From positions 52,536 through 116,535 of the forward strand of contig SCOE01000015.1 of assembly GCA_005503065.1 (NCBI GenBank): a stretch of 64,000 nucleotides of DNA, written 5' to 3'. Positions 36,376 through 46,064 of this stretch are shown here, piece by piece. Origin of the DNA: Comamonadaceae bacterium ALPHA2B (GTDB taxonomy: Bacteria > Pseudomonadota > Gammaproteobacteria > Burkholderiales > Burkholderiaceae_C). Below the pieces are notes generated by a model. The model ran no database searches, was not told the DNA's origin, and saw only the letters and a program-made list of their open reading frames with translations. Made by a program: the position numbers and the translations under genes. Every line of letters starts with the position of its first letter. Position 1 is the stretch's first letter.

Positions 36376-36510
36376 GAATGACCTCCTTGGTGTGGACAGA
36401 GAATTCGGCGCGCCACCTGCGCGCCATGGGGAAATCTATGGACCGACCTTCCCGGCCGCCTTCAAAATCCTCTCGGATTGTCGAAATCCCGCGTTTTGTT
36501 GCCATCCGAC

Positions 36511-37410
36511 ATGGAAACTCATTCGGCTCCCGGACTTTTCCCGCATGACGATGCGGCAGGCGCTGCAGCCGAGCGGGTGATCGTCAGGCGGCAGCGGGTC
36601 GCCTCCGGCGACCTGTCGGCGCAACTCATCACTGAGGACGTGAGCGCGCCGACCGACTGGAGCTTCGTCGAGGACGCGCACACGGTCGTGGTGCACCTGG
36701 CCGGCCGGCTGAGCCGCATGGAATCCGTCTTTTCTGCCGGTCCGTCCTCGGACCTGCTGCCCCAGGTCGGCGACATCTGGACCATCCCCGCCGGTTGCCG
36801 GTACGCGGCGATGGCACAGGGGGCCACCGTGCGCTTCGCCGAGTTCCGCGTGCCCGCCGAACTGCTCGGCGGCGGCGAGATGGCGGCCCGCGTCGGCCAC
36901 CGCGACGCCTTCCTGCATCAAGCCAGTGCGCGCGTCCTGCAACTCGCGCAGCGCGGCGACGACCTGGGCCGCATGGCACTGCAATCGCTGCTGGCGGCGA
37001 TCCGTTTCCACATCGCGGATGCCTACCTGCGGTCACGCCCGGACGCCACGCCTGCGCGGCGCGCGAACCGTGCGCACCGCTTCTCGGACCGGCAGCGCCA
37101 GCGCCTGGTGCACTACATCGCGGCGTCGATGCACGAGACCATCAGCGTGGAGGCCCTCGCGCAAGTGGCCGGCGTGTCGGCGGCGCACCTGATGGAAGGC
37201 TTCAAGGCCAGCTTCGGCACGACGCCTTGGCAACACGTGCTGCGCACGCGCGTTGCGGAGGCCCGGCGACTGCTCGAGGCCACCGACCTGAGCATCACCG
37301 CAATCGCCGTGGCGGTGGGCTTTTCGAGCCCGAGCCACTTCGCCTCGGCCTTCGGGCGGCACGTGGGCGCCAGCCCGGGCGCCTACCGGCGCGAACGGCG
37401 CGGAGGCTGA
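36511..37410 (+). CDS. AraC-family transcriptional regulator
   Basis: Regulator of 299 residues. The C-terminal third holds two helix-turn-helix units: ISVEALAQVAGVSAAHLMEGFK and LSITAIAVAVGFSSPSHFASAF, the latter being the family signature. The N domain (about 1-180) is an AraC-like effector domain. I chose the ATG at 36511; a TTG at 36478 is in frame but has no ribosome site. It probably controls the divergent SDR gene. Confidence 0.9.
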   Translation: METHSAPGLFPHDDAAGAAAERVIVRRQRVASGDLSAQLITEDVSAPTDWSFVEDAHTVVVHLAGRLSRMESVFSAGPSSDLLPQVGDIWTIPAGCRYAAMAQGATVRFAEFRVPAELLGGGEMAARVGHRDAFLHQASARVLQLAQRGDDLGRMALQSLLAAIRFHIADAYLRSRPDATPARRANRAHRFSDRQRQRLVHYIAASMHETISVEALAQVAGVSAAHLMEGFKASFGTTPWQHVLRTRVAEARRLLEATDLSITAIAVAVGFSSPSHFASAFGRHVGASPGAYRRERRGG

Positions 37411-37468
37411 GCGGCGTACGGCTCCGGGGCCGAGCACACGCCGACAGGGACCGAATGGCGGACCCGCG

Positions 37469-37702
37469 TCACCAGAACTGCCACCAGCGCCGGCGCGGCT
37501 TCGGCTCGGCAAAGCGCAGCGGCGCCCCATACTCGCTGATGATGCCGGCGCGATGGCGCAGCTCCTCTTCGAGCGCCTGGGCCTCGCGGTCCAGGTAGCC
37601 GCTGCCGCGCAGTGCCGCGCGGCGATGGCGCTGGATGGCGACCGCCAGTTCGGCGTCGGACATGTCGGCCGGGTCGATGGGATCTGGACTGCGACGGTTC
37701 AC
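37469..37702 (-). CDS. Small charged hypothetical protein
   Basis: About 77 residues with [18 protein letters not shown] and [15 protein letters not shown], an Arg/Glu-rich helical protein ending RRRWWQFW. The start may be the GTG at 37702 or one further upstream to 37789. It lies between two convergent regulators. I do not recognise a family. Confidence 0.55.
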   Translation of the reverse strand: MNRRSPDPIDPADMSDAELAVAIQRHRRAALRGSGYLDREAQALEEELRHRAGIISEYGAPLRFAEPKPRRRWWQFW

Positions 37703-37772
37703 GAGGCCGATTCTCGCGGCAGCCGGCACGTGTCGCCAAGCCCCGGGCTCACCGTCGCCCGCTTCGGTCGTA

Positions 37773-38756
37773 TCAGCGGCCGCGACCACGCACGAACTCG
37801 ACGAAACGCGCCATCGCCGGCGCGACCTCGCCGGCCGGCCAGACCAGGCTGGTCTCGCAGGCCGGGAACTGGATGCCTGCGGACAACCGTCGCCGGCCCG
37901 TACGCGCCACGAAGTCCGCGGCCGGCCGGTACACCACCCCGGCGCGGCGGAAGCTCGTCACGCTCTCCGGTACCCAGGCGATGCCCAATCCTCCCCAGAC
38001 GAGGTTGACGATGGTCTGCATCTGGATCGCCTCCTGTGCGACCTGCGGCACCCGGCCATGCCGCTGGTACAAGCCGAATACGGCGTCGTGCAGCGAGGGC
38101 AGGATGCGGCGCGGAAACATCACCAGCGGCTGCTCCAGCAGTTGGGCAAGCTCGGGGGCGCGGGCTCGTGCCAACGGGTGCTGCGTCGGCATGGCCAGGA
38201 CCAGCGGCTCGACACTCACCACCAGGCTCGCGAGCGACGCGGGGGCCTGGCCGGGCGAATGCAGCATCAGGCCGGCGTCGATCTCGCCGCGCGCGAAGGC
38301 CTCCATCTGCACATCGCCCGTGGCCTCGACCAGCTCCAGCGCCACGCCGGGTTGCTGCGCATGGAACTCGCGCACCCAGGTCGGCAGCCGCTCGAAACCC
38401 ACCGTGGACACGAAGGCCAGCCGCACCCGTCCCACCTCGCCGGCCGCAGCGGCGCGCGCACGGGCGGGCAGCGCCTGTGCTCGCGCCAGCAACTCGCGAA
38501 CCTCGGGCAGCAGCGCCTCGCCCGCCGGCGTCAATGCGACGCGGCGCCGGGTACGGTCGAACAGGCGCACGCCCAGCGAGCGCTCCATCTGCGCGATGGC
38601 CTGGGTCACGGGCGGCTGGGTCATGTGCAGGCGCTGGGCGGCGCGGCCGAAATGCAGCTCCTCGGCCACGGCGACGAACTGGCGCCAGGCGCGCAATTCG
38701 ATGGCGGGCGCGGCGCTGGCAGGCGAAGCCGTGGCGGCGGGCGGGGTCGCATTCAT
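37773..38756 (-). CDS. LysR-family regulator divergent from ilvD
   Basis: Regulator of 327 residues with an 18-residue Ala/Pro-rich lead, then the LysR helix-turn-helix ([26 protein letters not shown]) and the effector domain from about residue 110. The [11 protein letters not shown] helix fits the CatR/BenM branch. It shares a 114-bp gap with ilvD that contains a 14-bp palindrome, so it may regulate ilvD or itself. The ligand is unknown. Confidence 0.92.
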   Translation of the reverse strand: MNATPPAATASPASAAPAIELRAWRQFVAVAEELHFGRAAQRLHMTQPPVTQAIAQMERSLGVRLFDRTRRRVALTPAGEALLPEVRELLARAQALPARARAAAAGEVGRVRLAFVSTVGFERLPTWVREFHAQQPGVALELVEATGDVQMEAFARGEIDAGLMLHSPGQAPASLASLVVSVEPLVLAMPTQHPLARARAPELAQLLEQPLVMFPRRILPSLHDAVFGLYQRHGRVPQVAQEAIQMQTIVNLVWGGLGIAWVPESVTSFRRAGVVYRPAADFVARTGRRRLSAGIQFPACETSLVWPAGEVAPAMARFVEFVRGRGR

Positions 38757-38788
38757 TCCTGCAGCATATCAATGGCGCATGAAAATAG

Positions 38789-38802
38789 GATTGGAGCCAA
38801 TC
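38789..38802. promoter_or_regulatory. Palindrome in the LysR-ilvD divergent gap
   Basis: GATTGGAGCCAATC is a perfect inverted repeat (6 bp arms, 2-bp centre), placed midway between the two start codons. A LysR operator is a reasonable reading; this is not proof. Confidence 0.45.
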
Positions 38803-38870
38803 AATACGCCGGCCGACAATCGGCGCTCCCACGAATGCCGCCCCCGCGCCGGGGCCAGAGAGACACCCAC

Positions 38871-40568
38871 ATGGACACCAAGACGATCCAGATCAACCGC
38901 CGCAGCGCGAACATCACCGAAGGCAAGGCGCGCGCATCGAACCGCTCGATGTACTACGCCATGGGCTACCAGGAAGGCGACTTCAAGAAGCCGATGGTCG
39001 GCGTGGCCAATGGCCACAGCACCATCACGCCCTGCAACTCGGGCCTGCAGAAGCTGGCCGACGCCGCGATCGCAGGCATCGAGGAAGCGGGCGGCAACGC
39101 GCAGGTCTTCGGCACGCCCACCATCTCGGACGGCATGGCCATGGGCACCGAGGGCATGAAGTACTCGCTGGTCAGCCGCGAGGTCATCTCCGACTGCATC
39201 GAGACCTGCGTCGGCGGCCAGTGGATGGACGGCGTGGTGGTGGTCGGCGGCTGCGACAAGAACATGCCCGGCGGCATGATGGGCATGCTGCGGGCCAACG
39301 TGCCGGCCATCTACGTCTACGGCGGAACGATCCTGCCGGGCAAGTGGCGCGGCCAGGACCTGAACATCGTCAGCGTGTTCGAGGCCGTCGGCCAGAACGC
39401 CGCCGGCAAGCTCTCCGACGAGGACCTGAAGGAAATCGAGCAGAACGCGATTCCCGGCACCGGTTCCTGCGGCGGCATGTACACGGCCAACACCATGTCC
39501 TCGGCCTTCGAGGCACTGGGCATGAGCCTGCCCTACTCGTCCACCATGGCCAACCCGCACGACGAGAAGCAGAACTCGGCCAAGGAATCGGCCAAGGTGC
39601 TGATCGAGGCGATCAAGAAGGACCTGAAGCCGCGCGACATCGTGACCAAGGAAGCGATCGAGAACGCGGTGGCGGTGATCATGGCCACCGGCGGCTCGAC
39701 CAACGCGGTGCTGCACTTCATGGCCATCGCGCACGCGGCCGAGGTCGAGTGGACCATCGACGACTTCGAGCGCATGCGCAAGAAGATCCCCGTGATCTGC
39801 GACCTCAAGCCCAGCGGCAAGTACCTCGCGGTGGACCTGCACCAGGCCGGCGGCATCCCGCAGGTGATGAAGGTGCTGCTCGACGCCGGCCTGCTGCACG
39901 GCGAGTGCATGACCATCACCGGCAAGACCATCGCCGAGACCCTCGCCGACGTGCCGCCGCTGCGTGCCGACCAGGACGTGATCCGCCCCATCGACAAGCC
40001 GATGTACGCCGAGGGCCACCTGGCGATCCTCAAGGGCAACCTCTCGCCCGAAGGTTCGGTGGCCAAGATCACGGGGTTGAAGAACCCGGTCATCACCGGC
40101 CCGGCGCGCGTGTTCGACGACGAGCAGTCGGCCCTGCAGGCCATCCTCGACGGCAAGATCGTGGCCGGCGACGTGATGGTGCTGCGCTACCTGGGCCCCA
40201 AGGGCGGCCCGGGCATGCCGGAGATGCTGGCGCCCACGGGCGCGCTGATCGGCGCCGGACTGGGTGAATCGGTCGGCCTCATCACCGACGGCCGCTTCTC
40301 GGGCGGCACCTGGGGCATGGTGGTGGGCCACGTGGCGCCCGAGGCCTACGCGGGCGGCCTGATCGCCTTCGTGAAGGAAGGCGACTCGATCACCATCGAC
40401 GCCCACCAGCTCAAGCTGGAGCTGAATGTGCCCGAGGCCGAGATCGCCGAACGCAAGAAGGGCTGGAAGGCGCCGGCGCCGCGCTACACGCGCGGTGTGC
40501 TGGCCAAGTTCGCGTTCAATGCCTCGAGTGCGAGCTCGGGGGCAGTGCTCGACAACTTCGAAGCCTGA
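38871..40568 (+). CDS. ilvD: Dihydroxy-acid dehydratase
   Basis: Iron-sulfur dehydratase of branched-chain amino-acid synthesis, 565 residues, the short form with no N-terminal extension. It makes the 2-oxo acid from 2,3-dihydroxy-isovalerate or -3-methylvalerate. Cluster cysteines lie in [16 protein letters not shown] and [12 protein letters not shown]; Mg/substrate segments are in [10 protein letters not shown] and [10 protein letters not shown]. The ATG at 38871 is supported by the family start. Its stop lies at the edge of a dispersed-repeat copy that also forms its terminator. Confidence 0.97.
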   Translation: MDTKTIQINRRSANITEGKARASNRSMYYAMGYQEGDFKKPMVGVANGHSTITPCNSGLQKLADAAIAGIEEAGGNAQVFGTPTISDGMAMGTEGMKYSLVSREVISDCIETCVGGQWMDGVVVVGGCDKNMPGGMMGMLRANVPAIYVYGGTILPGKWRGQDLNIVSVFEAVGQNAAGKLSDEDLKEIEQNAIPGTGSCGGMYTANTMSSAFEALGMSLPYSSTMANPHDEKQNSAKESAKVLIEAIKKDLKPRDIVTKEAIENAVAVIMATGGSTNAVLHFMAIAHAAEVEWTIDDFERMRKKIPVICDLKPSGKYLAVDLHQAGGIPQVMKVLLDAGLLHGECMTITGKTIAETLADVPPLRADQDVIRPIDKPMYAEGHLAILKGNLSPEGSVAKITGLKNPVITGPARVFDDEQSALQAILDGKIVAGDVMVLRYLGPKGGPGMPEMLAPTGALIGAGLGESVGLITDGRFSGGTWGMVVGHVAPEAYAGGLIAFVKEGDSITIDAHQLKLELNVPEAEIAERKKGWKAPAPRYTRGVLAKFAFNASSASSGAVLDNFEA

Positions 40569-40620
40569 TCGGCCTGCAGCCCTTGGCCTGCCTGCGCAAG
40601 CAGCTATCGTTTCGATAGCA
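40558..40620 (-). repeat. Dispersed 60-bp repeat at the ilvD 3' end
   Basis: Read on the minus strand: CGATAGCTGCTTGCGCAGG, then GGGCTGCAGGCCGATCAGG and CTTCGAAG. It starts within the last codons of ilvD. Confidence 0.7.
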
Positions 40621-40640
40621 CGCCGCGCAGGCTTTTTCTT
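40590..40640 (+). terminator. Terminator of ilvD built partly from the repeat
   Basis: Outer stem GCCTGCGC (40590-40597) with GCGCAGGC (40625-40632), inner stem GCTATCG (40603-40609) with CGATAGC (40613-40619), then TTTTTCTTTT from 40632. It may also serve the convergent small gene on the other strand. Confidence 0.75.
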
Positions 40641-40641
40641 T

Positions 40642-40899
40642 TCAGCGCCGCTTGCCGCGGTTGGAGCGGCTGCTGAGCATGCCCATCTGGCTGCGCTGGC
40701 GGTCGATGCGCTCCTGCTTGCGCCGCTCCTCGCGCTCCATGGCCTTGCGCTTGGTGTAGCCGGACGCGTCGGCCCAGGCCCACCAGGCCATCGCCAGGCC
40801 GAAAGGGATCAGCACGATCCACCAGCTGAGCGTGGCGACGAAGCCGACCTCGAAATACTTGAGGAGGACGCCGAGGACGCCCAGCATCAGAAACCACAT
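40642..40899 (-). CDS. Small Trp-rich membrane protein
   Basis: 85 residues: a hydrophobic half with two helices (MWFLMLGVLGVLLKYF and a segment with SWWIVLIPFGLAMAWWAW), then a highly basic tail (EREERRKQERIDRQ). The composition fits the TIGR04438 small Trp-rich family common in Burkholderiales, of unknown function. It converges on ilvD; the gene on its 5' side is a cytochrome c on the other strand. Confidence 0.85.
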   Translation of the reverse strand: MWFLMLGVLGVLLKYFEVGFVATLSWWIVLIPFGLAMAWWAWADASGYTKRKAMEREERRKQERIDRQRSQMGMLSSRSNRGKRR

Positions 40900-41014
40900 G
40901 GAAAGACCCCTTCGGACGTCGAGCTCTTGGCAGGGGAAGCGGGCGGCCCGGGTACACGCCGCTTCCTACAATCGCGTTGAAACGAATGTAACGCAGCCCA
41001 CGCACCGTCACACC

Positions 41015-41341
41015 ATGAGTTTGTCCCCGATCCGCTCCCTGCCTGCCCTTGCGCTGCTGCTGTCGCTGGCTGGTGCCGCCACGCCGGCCGCGGCCGACCT
41101 CGCGCTGGCCACCTCGAAGAACTGCATGAGCTGCCACGCGGTCGACCGCAAGGTGCTGGGCCCCTCGTTCAAGGACGTGGCCGCCAAATACAAGGACAAC
41201 AAGGGTGCGGCCGACCTGCTGGCGACCAAGATCGTGAAGGGCGGCGCCGGCGTGTGGGGACCGGTGCCGATGCCGGCCAACACGCAGGTCAGCGAAGCGG
41301 ACGCGAAGAAGCTGGCCGCCTGGGTGCTGTCGACCAAGTAG
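41015..41341 (+). CDS. Class I cytochrome c (c551/c5-type)
   Basis: Periplasmic monoheme cytochrome of 108 residues. A signal peptide (about residues 1-27, ending PAAAD) is followed by the heme motif CMSCH and the axial Met in GPVPMPANT. The mature size of about 80 residues fits c551/c8-type electron carriers. The ATG at 41015 starts the signal peptide. It is divergent from the Trp-rich gene and convergent with the next gene. Confidence 0.93.
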   Translation: MSLSPIRSLPALALLLSLAGAATPAAADLALATSKNCMSCHAVDRKVLGPSFKDVAAKYKDNKGAADLLATKIVKGGAGVWGPVPMPANTQVSEADAKKLAAWVLSTK

Positions 41342-41369
41342 GCGGCGGGCGCAGCCGCCCCACCCGGCG

Positions 41370-41903
41370 TCACAGCGGCGTGGTCAGCACCGGGCGGTCC
41401 AGCGGGTCGACGGGGTCACGCGGACGTTCGCCCACGCGCCGGTCCAGCCGGTCCTCGAGCTGGCCGATGTGCGCGGCCAGCGTGTTGTCGGCCTGCTCGG
41501 CACGGGCGCGCAGCGTGTTCTCCAGTTGCTCGATGCGCGCGAGCAGCGCGGCATGGCGGTCGCCGTTGCGGGCCATGTGGCGGTTCTCCTGCGCCTCGAG
41601 GAAGTTGCGCAGCTCGGTGAAGCGCGAGGCCTCGGCCTTGTCGGCCAGCTCGCGCTGGGCCTGCAGTTCGCGGGTGTGGCGGCGCGCATCCACCAGCACG
41701 GTGCTCTGCATGTAGAGAACGTAGACCAGGAAGAACAGGCCGAGCAGCACGGTGAGCCCGAACATGATCAGGCCCAGCGGCGCCGTGACCTGCATGAAGC
41801 CCAGCGACATGACGGTGGGGGTGGCGATCGTGCCCCAGTTGAGCGCGGCGAGTGCGGCGATCACCAGCACGATGAAAAACAGGATGCCCGTACGAACGCC
41901 CAT
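41370..41903 (-). CDS. Membrane protein with LapA-like N-terminal helices and coiled coil
   Basis: 177 residues: two N-terminal helices (VRTGILFFIVLVIAALAALN and LGLIMFGLTVLLGLFFLVYV), then a long charged helix with heptad-like patterns (LVDARRHTRELQAQREL, LLARIEQLENTLRARAEQ) to about residue 165. The N part resembles DUF1049/LapA. The ATG at 41903 has GGAGAGG upstream. Function is unknown. Confidence 0.8.
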   Translation of the reverse strand: MGVRTGILFFIVLVIAALAALNWGTIATPTVMSLGFMQVTAPLGLIMFGLTVLLGLFFLVYVLYMQSTVLVDARRHTRELQAQRELADKAEASRFTELRNFLEAQENRHMARNGDRHAALLARIEQLENTLRARAEQADNTLAAHIGQLEDRLDRRVGERPRDPVDPLDRPVLTTPL

Positions 41904-42008
41904 GGCGGCCTCTCCTTCTTGGAATCTCGGAAAGGTCGCGTTGTAACGCACAACGGCCCGCGGCCGTGTAGTCCACGGGCGCGGGCCGGGGGCTCTTGGC
42001 GGGCCGGT

Positions 42009-42046
42009 CAGTTGGTCTGGGCCAATTGATCGAGGATGGCTGGATT
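42009..42046. repeat. Duplicate of the acs 3' end, downstream copy
   Basis: 38 bp identical at 37 positions to 42136-42173, the 3' end of acs. Read on the minus strand it still encodes [12 protein letters not shown] and a stop. Confidence 0.85.
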
Positions 42047-42130
42047 CTGCCGGCACATCACATCGCCTTCGGCGATATGAGTGCCGTCAAATCCAGCCTC
42101 GGCGCGATGCGCCGCCGCCTGACGGCGGCC

Positions 42131-42160
42131 TCGATCAATTGGTCTGGGCCAATTGATCGA
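42131..42160. terminator. Hairpin spanning the acs stop codon
   Basis: TCGATCAATTGG (42131-42142) and CCAATTGATCGA (42149-42160) form a perfect 12-bp stem with a 6-nt loop. The acs stop codon (42135-42137) lies in the stem. No T tract follows on the minus strand, so it may stabilise the mRNA end rather than terminate. Confidence 0.45.
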
Positions 42161-44132
42161 GGATGGCTGGATTTTCGAGCGTGGACGTGTCCTGCGTGAT
42201 GGCCTCGCCCTTGGCGATCGAGCGCAGCAGCCGCCGCATGATCTTGCCGCTGCGGGTCTTGGGCAGGTTGTCGCCGAAGCGGATGTCCTTGGGCTTGGCG
42301 ATGGGCCCGATCTCCTTGGCCACCCAGTTGCGCAGTTCGTTGGCGATCTGCTTCGCCTCGTCGCCGGTCGGGCGGGCACGCTTGAGCACGACGAAGGCGC
42401 ACACCGCCTCGCCCGTCACGTCGTCGGGCCGGCCGACCACCGCGGCCTCGGCCACCAGGTCGGTCTTGGCCACGAGTGCAGATTCAATTTCCATCGTGCC
42501 CAGCCGGTGGCCCGAGACGTTGAGCACGTCGTCGATGCGCCCGGTGATGCGGAAATAGCCGCGGTCGGCGCTGCGCACCGCGCCGTCGCCGGCCAGGTAG
42601 ATGGTGCCGCCCATCTCCTCGGGGAAGTAGCTCTTCTTGAAGCGCTCGGGGTCGTTCCAGATGGTGCGGATCATCGAGGGCCACGGCCGCTTGATGACCA
42701 GCATGCCGCCCGAGCCGTTGGGAATGTCCTTGCCCGTCTCGTCGACGATGGCGGCCATGATGCCCGGCAGCGGCAGCGTGCACGAGCCCGGCACCAGCGG
42801 CGTGGCACCCGGCAGCGGCGTGATGACGTGGCCGCCGGTCTCGGTCTGCCAGAAGGTGTCGACGATGGGGCAGCGCTCGTGGCCCACGTTCCGGTGGTAC
42901 CACATCCAGGCCTCGGGGTTGATGGGCTCGCCCACCGAGCCGAGGATGCGCAGGCTGTCGAGGTTCCAGTTCTTCGGGTGCACCTTCTCGTCGGAATCCG
43001 CGGCCTTGATGAGCGAGCGGATCGCGGTGGGCGCCGTGTAGAAGATCGAGACCTGGTGCTTCTCGATCATCTGCCAGAAGCGGCCGGCGTTCGGGTAGGT
43101 GGGGATGCCCTCGAACACCACCTGCGTGGCGCCGGCGGCGAGCGGCCCGTACGCCACGTAGGTGTGGCCGGTGATCCAGCCGATGTCGGCGGTGCACCAG
43201 AAGACGTCCTCCGGGCGGATGTCGAAGGTCCACTCCATCGTCATCTTCGCCCACAGCAGGTAGCCGCCGGTGGCGTGCTGCACGCCCTTGGGCTTGCCGG
43301 TGGAGCCGGAGGTGTAGAGGATGAAGAGCGGGTGCTCGGCGTCGACGGGCACGGGTGCGCATTCGCTGCCCTGTCCGTCCAGCGCCTCGGTGAAGGTCTT
43401 GTCGCGGCCCTCGACCTTGTTCCATGCCGAGGGCGTGCGCTCGTACACCAGCACGGTCTTCAGGGTGTCGCAGCCGCCCAGCGCGATGGCGTCGTCGACG
43501 ATGGCCTTGAGCGGCAGCTCCTTGCCGCCGCGCAGCTGGAAGTTGGCGGTGATCACCGCCTTCGCGCCGGCATCGATGATGCGTTCCTGCAGCGCCTTGG
43601 CCGAGAACCCGCCGAACACCACGCTGTGCGTGGCACCGATGCGCGCGCAGGCCTGCATCGCCACCACGCCCTCGATGGTCATGGGCATGTAGACGATGAC
43701 GCGGTCGCCCTTGGCGATGCCCTGCGCCTTGAGCGCATTGGCGAAGCGGCTCACGCGCGCGAGCAGCTCCTTGTACGTGACCTGGGTGACCGTGCCGTCG
43801 TCGGCCTCGAACACGATCGCGGCCTTGTTCTCCACCGGCGTGCCGATGTGGCGGTCCAGGCAGTTGGCGCTGGCGTTGAGCTCGCCGTCGTCGAACCACC
43901 GGTAGAACGGCGCCTTCGATTCGTCGAGCGTGCGCGTGAAGGGCTTCGTCCACTGCAGGTGGGCGCGGGCCTGCTTCGCCCAGAAGCCTTCGAAGTCGGC
44001 CTCGGCCTCCTTGCACAGCGCGTCGTAGGCGGCCATGCCGGCGACGCGCGCGCCCTGTGTCGCGCGCGCGTCGGGCTCGAACACGCGGTTCTCGATCAGG
44101 ACGGATTCGATGGTGGACGTGCTGCTGCTCAC
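42135..44132 (-). CDS. acs: Acetyl-CoA synthetase (AMP-forming)
   Basis: Activates acetate to acetyl-CoA through acetyl-AMP, 665 residues. ANL-family motifs: [14 protein letters not shown], the adenine/acetyl-site segments [13 protein letters not shown] and [21 protein letters not shown], and the C-terminal [14 protein letters not shown] with the catalytic Lys that is regulated by acetylation in Acs. The start ([12 protein letters not shown]) is at 44132. Odd point: the last 38 bp are duplicated 128 bp downstream. Confidence 0.97.
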   Translation of the reverse strand: MSSSTSTIESVLIENRVFEPDARATQGARVAGMAAYDALCKEAEADFEGFWAKQARAHLQWTKPFTRTLDESKAPFYRWFDDGELNASANCLDRHIGTPVENKAAIVFEADDGTVTQVTYKELLARVSRFANALKAQGIAKGDRVIVYMPMTIEGVVAMQACARIGATHSVVFGGFSAKALQERIIDAGAKAVITANFQLRGGKELPLKAIVDDAIALGGCDTLKTVLVYERTPSAWNKVEGRDKTFTEALDGQGSECAPVPVDAEHPLFILYTSGSTGKPKGVQHATGGYLLWAKMTMEWTFDIRPEDVFWCTADIGWITGHTYVAYGPLAAGATQVVFEGIPTYPNAGRFWQMIEKHQVSIFYTAPTAIRSLIKAADSDEKVHPKNWNLDSLRILGSVGEPINPEAWMWYHRNVGHERCPIVDTFWQTETGGHVITPLPGATPLVPGSCTLPLPGIMAAIVDETGKDIPNGSGGMLVIKRPWPSMIRTIWNDPERFKKSYFPEEMGGTIYLAGDGAVRSADRGYFRITGRIDDVLNVSGHRLGTMEIESALVAKTDLVAEAAVVGRPDDVTGEAVCAFVVLKRARPTGDEAKQIANELRNWVAKEIGPIAKPKDIRFGDNLPKTRSGKIMRRLLRSIAKGEAITQDTSTLENPAILDQLAQTN
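42136..42173. repeat. Duplicate of the acs 3' end, in-gene copy
   Basis: In-gene member of the 38-bp pair described at 42009-42046; the period between copies is 127 bp. Confidence 0.85.
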
Positions 44133-44285
44133 GTGTTGTCTCCAGAGGCTGATTGTTGCGGCCGTAATGTCACGGCGGTGTCTTACGGTGCACTGACGCT
44201 GCGAGAAGGGAATGCCCCATGGTAGCCCGCCCGCCTCCTAGAATCCTGCCTCGCTTCCTGCCGCCCCCATCGGGGCACCTTTCCG

Positions 44286-44897
44286 ATGTCCGACCGCGAC
44301 CCTGCCGAATTCCGCCCCTCCTCCGCCATGCGCCCGCTGCCGAAGCTGATCTTCGCCAGCCGCTGGCTGCAGCTGCCGCTCTACCTGGGCCTGATCGTGG
44401 CCCAGGCGGTGTACGTGGTGCACTTCCTGGTCGAGCTCACGCACCTGGTCGAGGCCGCCTTCGGCAGCCAGATCGCCCTGCAGGCCCTGGTCACCAGCAT
44501 CGGCTACAAGACCGACGCACCGCCCACCTCGCTCAACGAGACGGTCATCATGCTGGTGGTGCTGGCGCTGATCGACGTGGTGATGATCTCCAACCTGCTG
44601 ATCATGGTGATCGTGGGCGGCTACGAGACTTTCGTCAGCCGCATGGACCTCGACGGCCACCGCGACCAGCCCGAGTGGCTGAGCCACGTGAATGCCTCGG
44701 TGCTCAAGGTCAAGCTGGGCCTGTCGATCATCGGCATCAGCTCGATCCACCTGCTCAAGACCTTCATCAACGCCGACAACTACACGGACAAGGTGCTGAT
44801 CGCGCAGACCGTGATCCACATCGCCTTCCTGCTGTCGGCCATGGCCATCGCGTACACCGACAAGCTGATGTCGGCATCGGCCAACCACGGCCACTGA
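44286..44897 (+). CDS. UPF0114/YqhA-family membrane protein
   Basis: 203 residues with four predicted helices. The family pattern is seen in LIFASRWLQLPLYLGLI, ALIDVVMISNLLIMVI, GGYETFVSRMDLDGH and KLGLSIIGISSIHLLKTFI. Function in the family is unknown. It is divergent from acs with a gap of about 150 bp and has the ATG at 44286. Confidence 0.92.
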   Translation: MSDRDPAEFRPSSAMRPLPKLIFASRWLQLPLYLGLIVAQAVYVVHFLVELTHLVEAAFGSQIALQALVTSIGYKTDAPPTSLNETVIMLVVLALIDVVMISNLLIMVIVGGYETFVSRMDLDGHRDQPEWLSHVNASVLKVKLGLSIIGISSIHLLKTFINADNYTDKVLIAQTVIHIAFLLSAMAIAYTDKLMSASANHGH

Positions 44898-44932
44898 CCC
44901 CGCCGAAGCCCGCAGTGGCGACACGGCGTCTT

Positions 44933-45042
44933 TCATGAGCGAAATCTGCCCGCAGCGCCCGGTGGGCGGGCGCCGGTAGCTCACTTTTCGATAGCAGATT
45001 CGCGCCGGCGATCGGGCACTGCGGGCGCCGGTGGCCAGCGCC
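44933..45042. repeat. Head-to-head pair of the dispersed 60-bp repeat
   Basis: Two copies in opposite orientation share the core TCACTTTTCGATAGC. The minus copy is at 44933-44996, with GCGCCCGGTGGGCGGGCGCC. The plus copy is at about 44992-45042, with CGATCGGGCACTGCGGGCG. The pair covers the 3' end of the LysR gene below. Confidence 0.65.
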
Positions 45043-45937
45043 CCCAGGCCGGATCGCCCGCAAAGCGCTCGACCAGGAAGTCGAGCAACGCGCGCAGCGC
45101 CGGCAGCATGTGGCGGCGCGACGCGTACACGGCGTACACGCCCGCGAGCTGCGGTGTCCACCCCTCGAGCACGGCCACCAGCTCACCTGCCGCCAGCGCC
45201 GGGGCGGCCAGCACCACCGGCAGCATCGCAACGCCCGCGCCGGCGCGCGCCGCGGCGAGCAGGGTCATCGCGTCGTTGGCCGAGATGTTGCCGCCGACCG
45301 CCACTGCCTCGGGCGCCCCGTCCGGCCCCTGGAAGCGCCAGACGCTCTTGCCGAAGTACGAGTGGGTGAGGCAGTTGGCCTTGGCCAGCTCGGCCGGATG
45401 GCGCGGCGTGCCCCGGGACGCCAGCCAGGCCGGCGACGCACACACGACGGAATGGCAGTCGCACAGGCGCCGCGCGATGAGGTTCGGGTCGAGCTCCACG
45501 GCAATGCGGATGGCCAGGTCGATGCGCTCCTCGATCAGGTTGACCGTGCGGTCGGCCATCACGAGGTCGACCGACACGCCGGGATGCCGCGCCACGAAGG
45601 CCGCGACCACGGGCGCGAGCTGCGTCTGGCCCATCGAATGGCTGGCGCTGAGCCGGATCTGCCCCGACAGCGCCGCGTCCGGCGCAACGGCCGCCACGCG
45701 CATGCTGTCGGCCAGTTCGACCACTTGGCGGCAGGCGGGCAGCAACGCCTCCCCGGCCGCCGTCAAGGTGAGGCGGCGCGTGCTGCGGTGCAGGAGCCGG
45801 GCCCCGGCCCAGGTCTCGAGTTCGGCAACGCAGCGCGTCACCACCGGGCGCGAAAGGTCCATCGCCGCCGCGGCGGCGCTGAGGCTGCCGCCCTCCACCA
45901 CCGCCACAAAGACCTGCATCGCCTTCAGCCGATCCAT
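44981..45937 (-). CDS. LysR-family transcriptional regulator
   Basis: 318 residues. The helix-turn-helix (GGSLSAAAAAMDLSRPVVTRCVAELE) and the LRRSTRRLTLT-like HRSTRRLTLTAAGE place it in the DhcR/CrgA-like branch. The C terminus (from about residue 300, Arg/Pro-rich) is encoded over a dispersed-repeat copy and is unlike the rest. It is divergent from the NAD(P)-binding protein gene, which it probably regulates. Confidence 0.92.
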   Translation of the reverse strand: MDRLKAMQVFVAVVEGGSLSAAAAAMDLSRPVVTRCVAELETWAGARLLHRSTRRLTLTAAGEALLPACRQVVELADSMRVAAVAPDAALSGQIRLSASHSMGQTQLAPVVAAFVARHPGVSVDLVMADRTVNLIEERIDLAIRIAVELDPNLIARRLCDCHSVVCASPAWLASRGTPRHPAELAKANCLTHSYFGKSVWRFQGPDGAPEAVAVGGNISANDAMTLLAAARAGAGVAMLPVVLAAPALAAGELVAVLEGWTPQLAGVYAVYASRRHMLPALRALLDFLVERFAGDPAWGRWPPAPAVPDRRRESAIEK

Positions 45938-46064
45938 GAATGCTCGCGTTTCGAATTCATCTGCACGATTCTGGCAACAAAGCTGGCCTGTTAAGCCGGT
46001 TTATTCGTTCGAATCCGGAAACTACGATGACGCCATCCTGTTTGATGACTGAAAAGGAACATCC

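Noticed and set aside
42153..44225. 690-codon plus-strand open frame over acs
   Set aside because: Antisense shadow of acs, which has every conserved motif of the AMP-forming synthetases.
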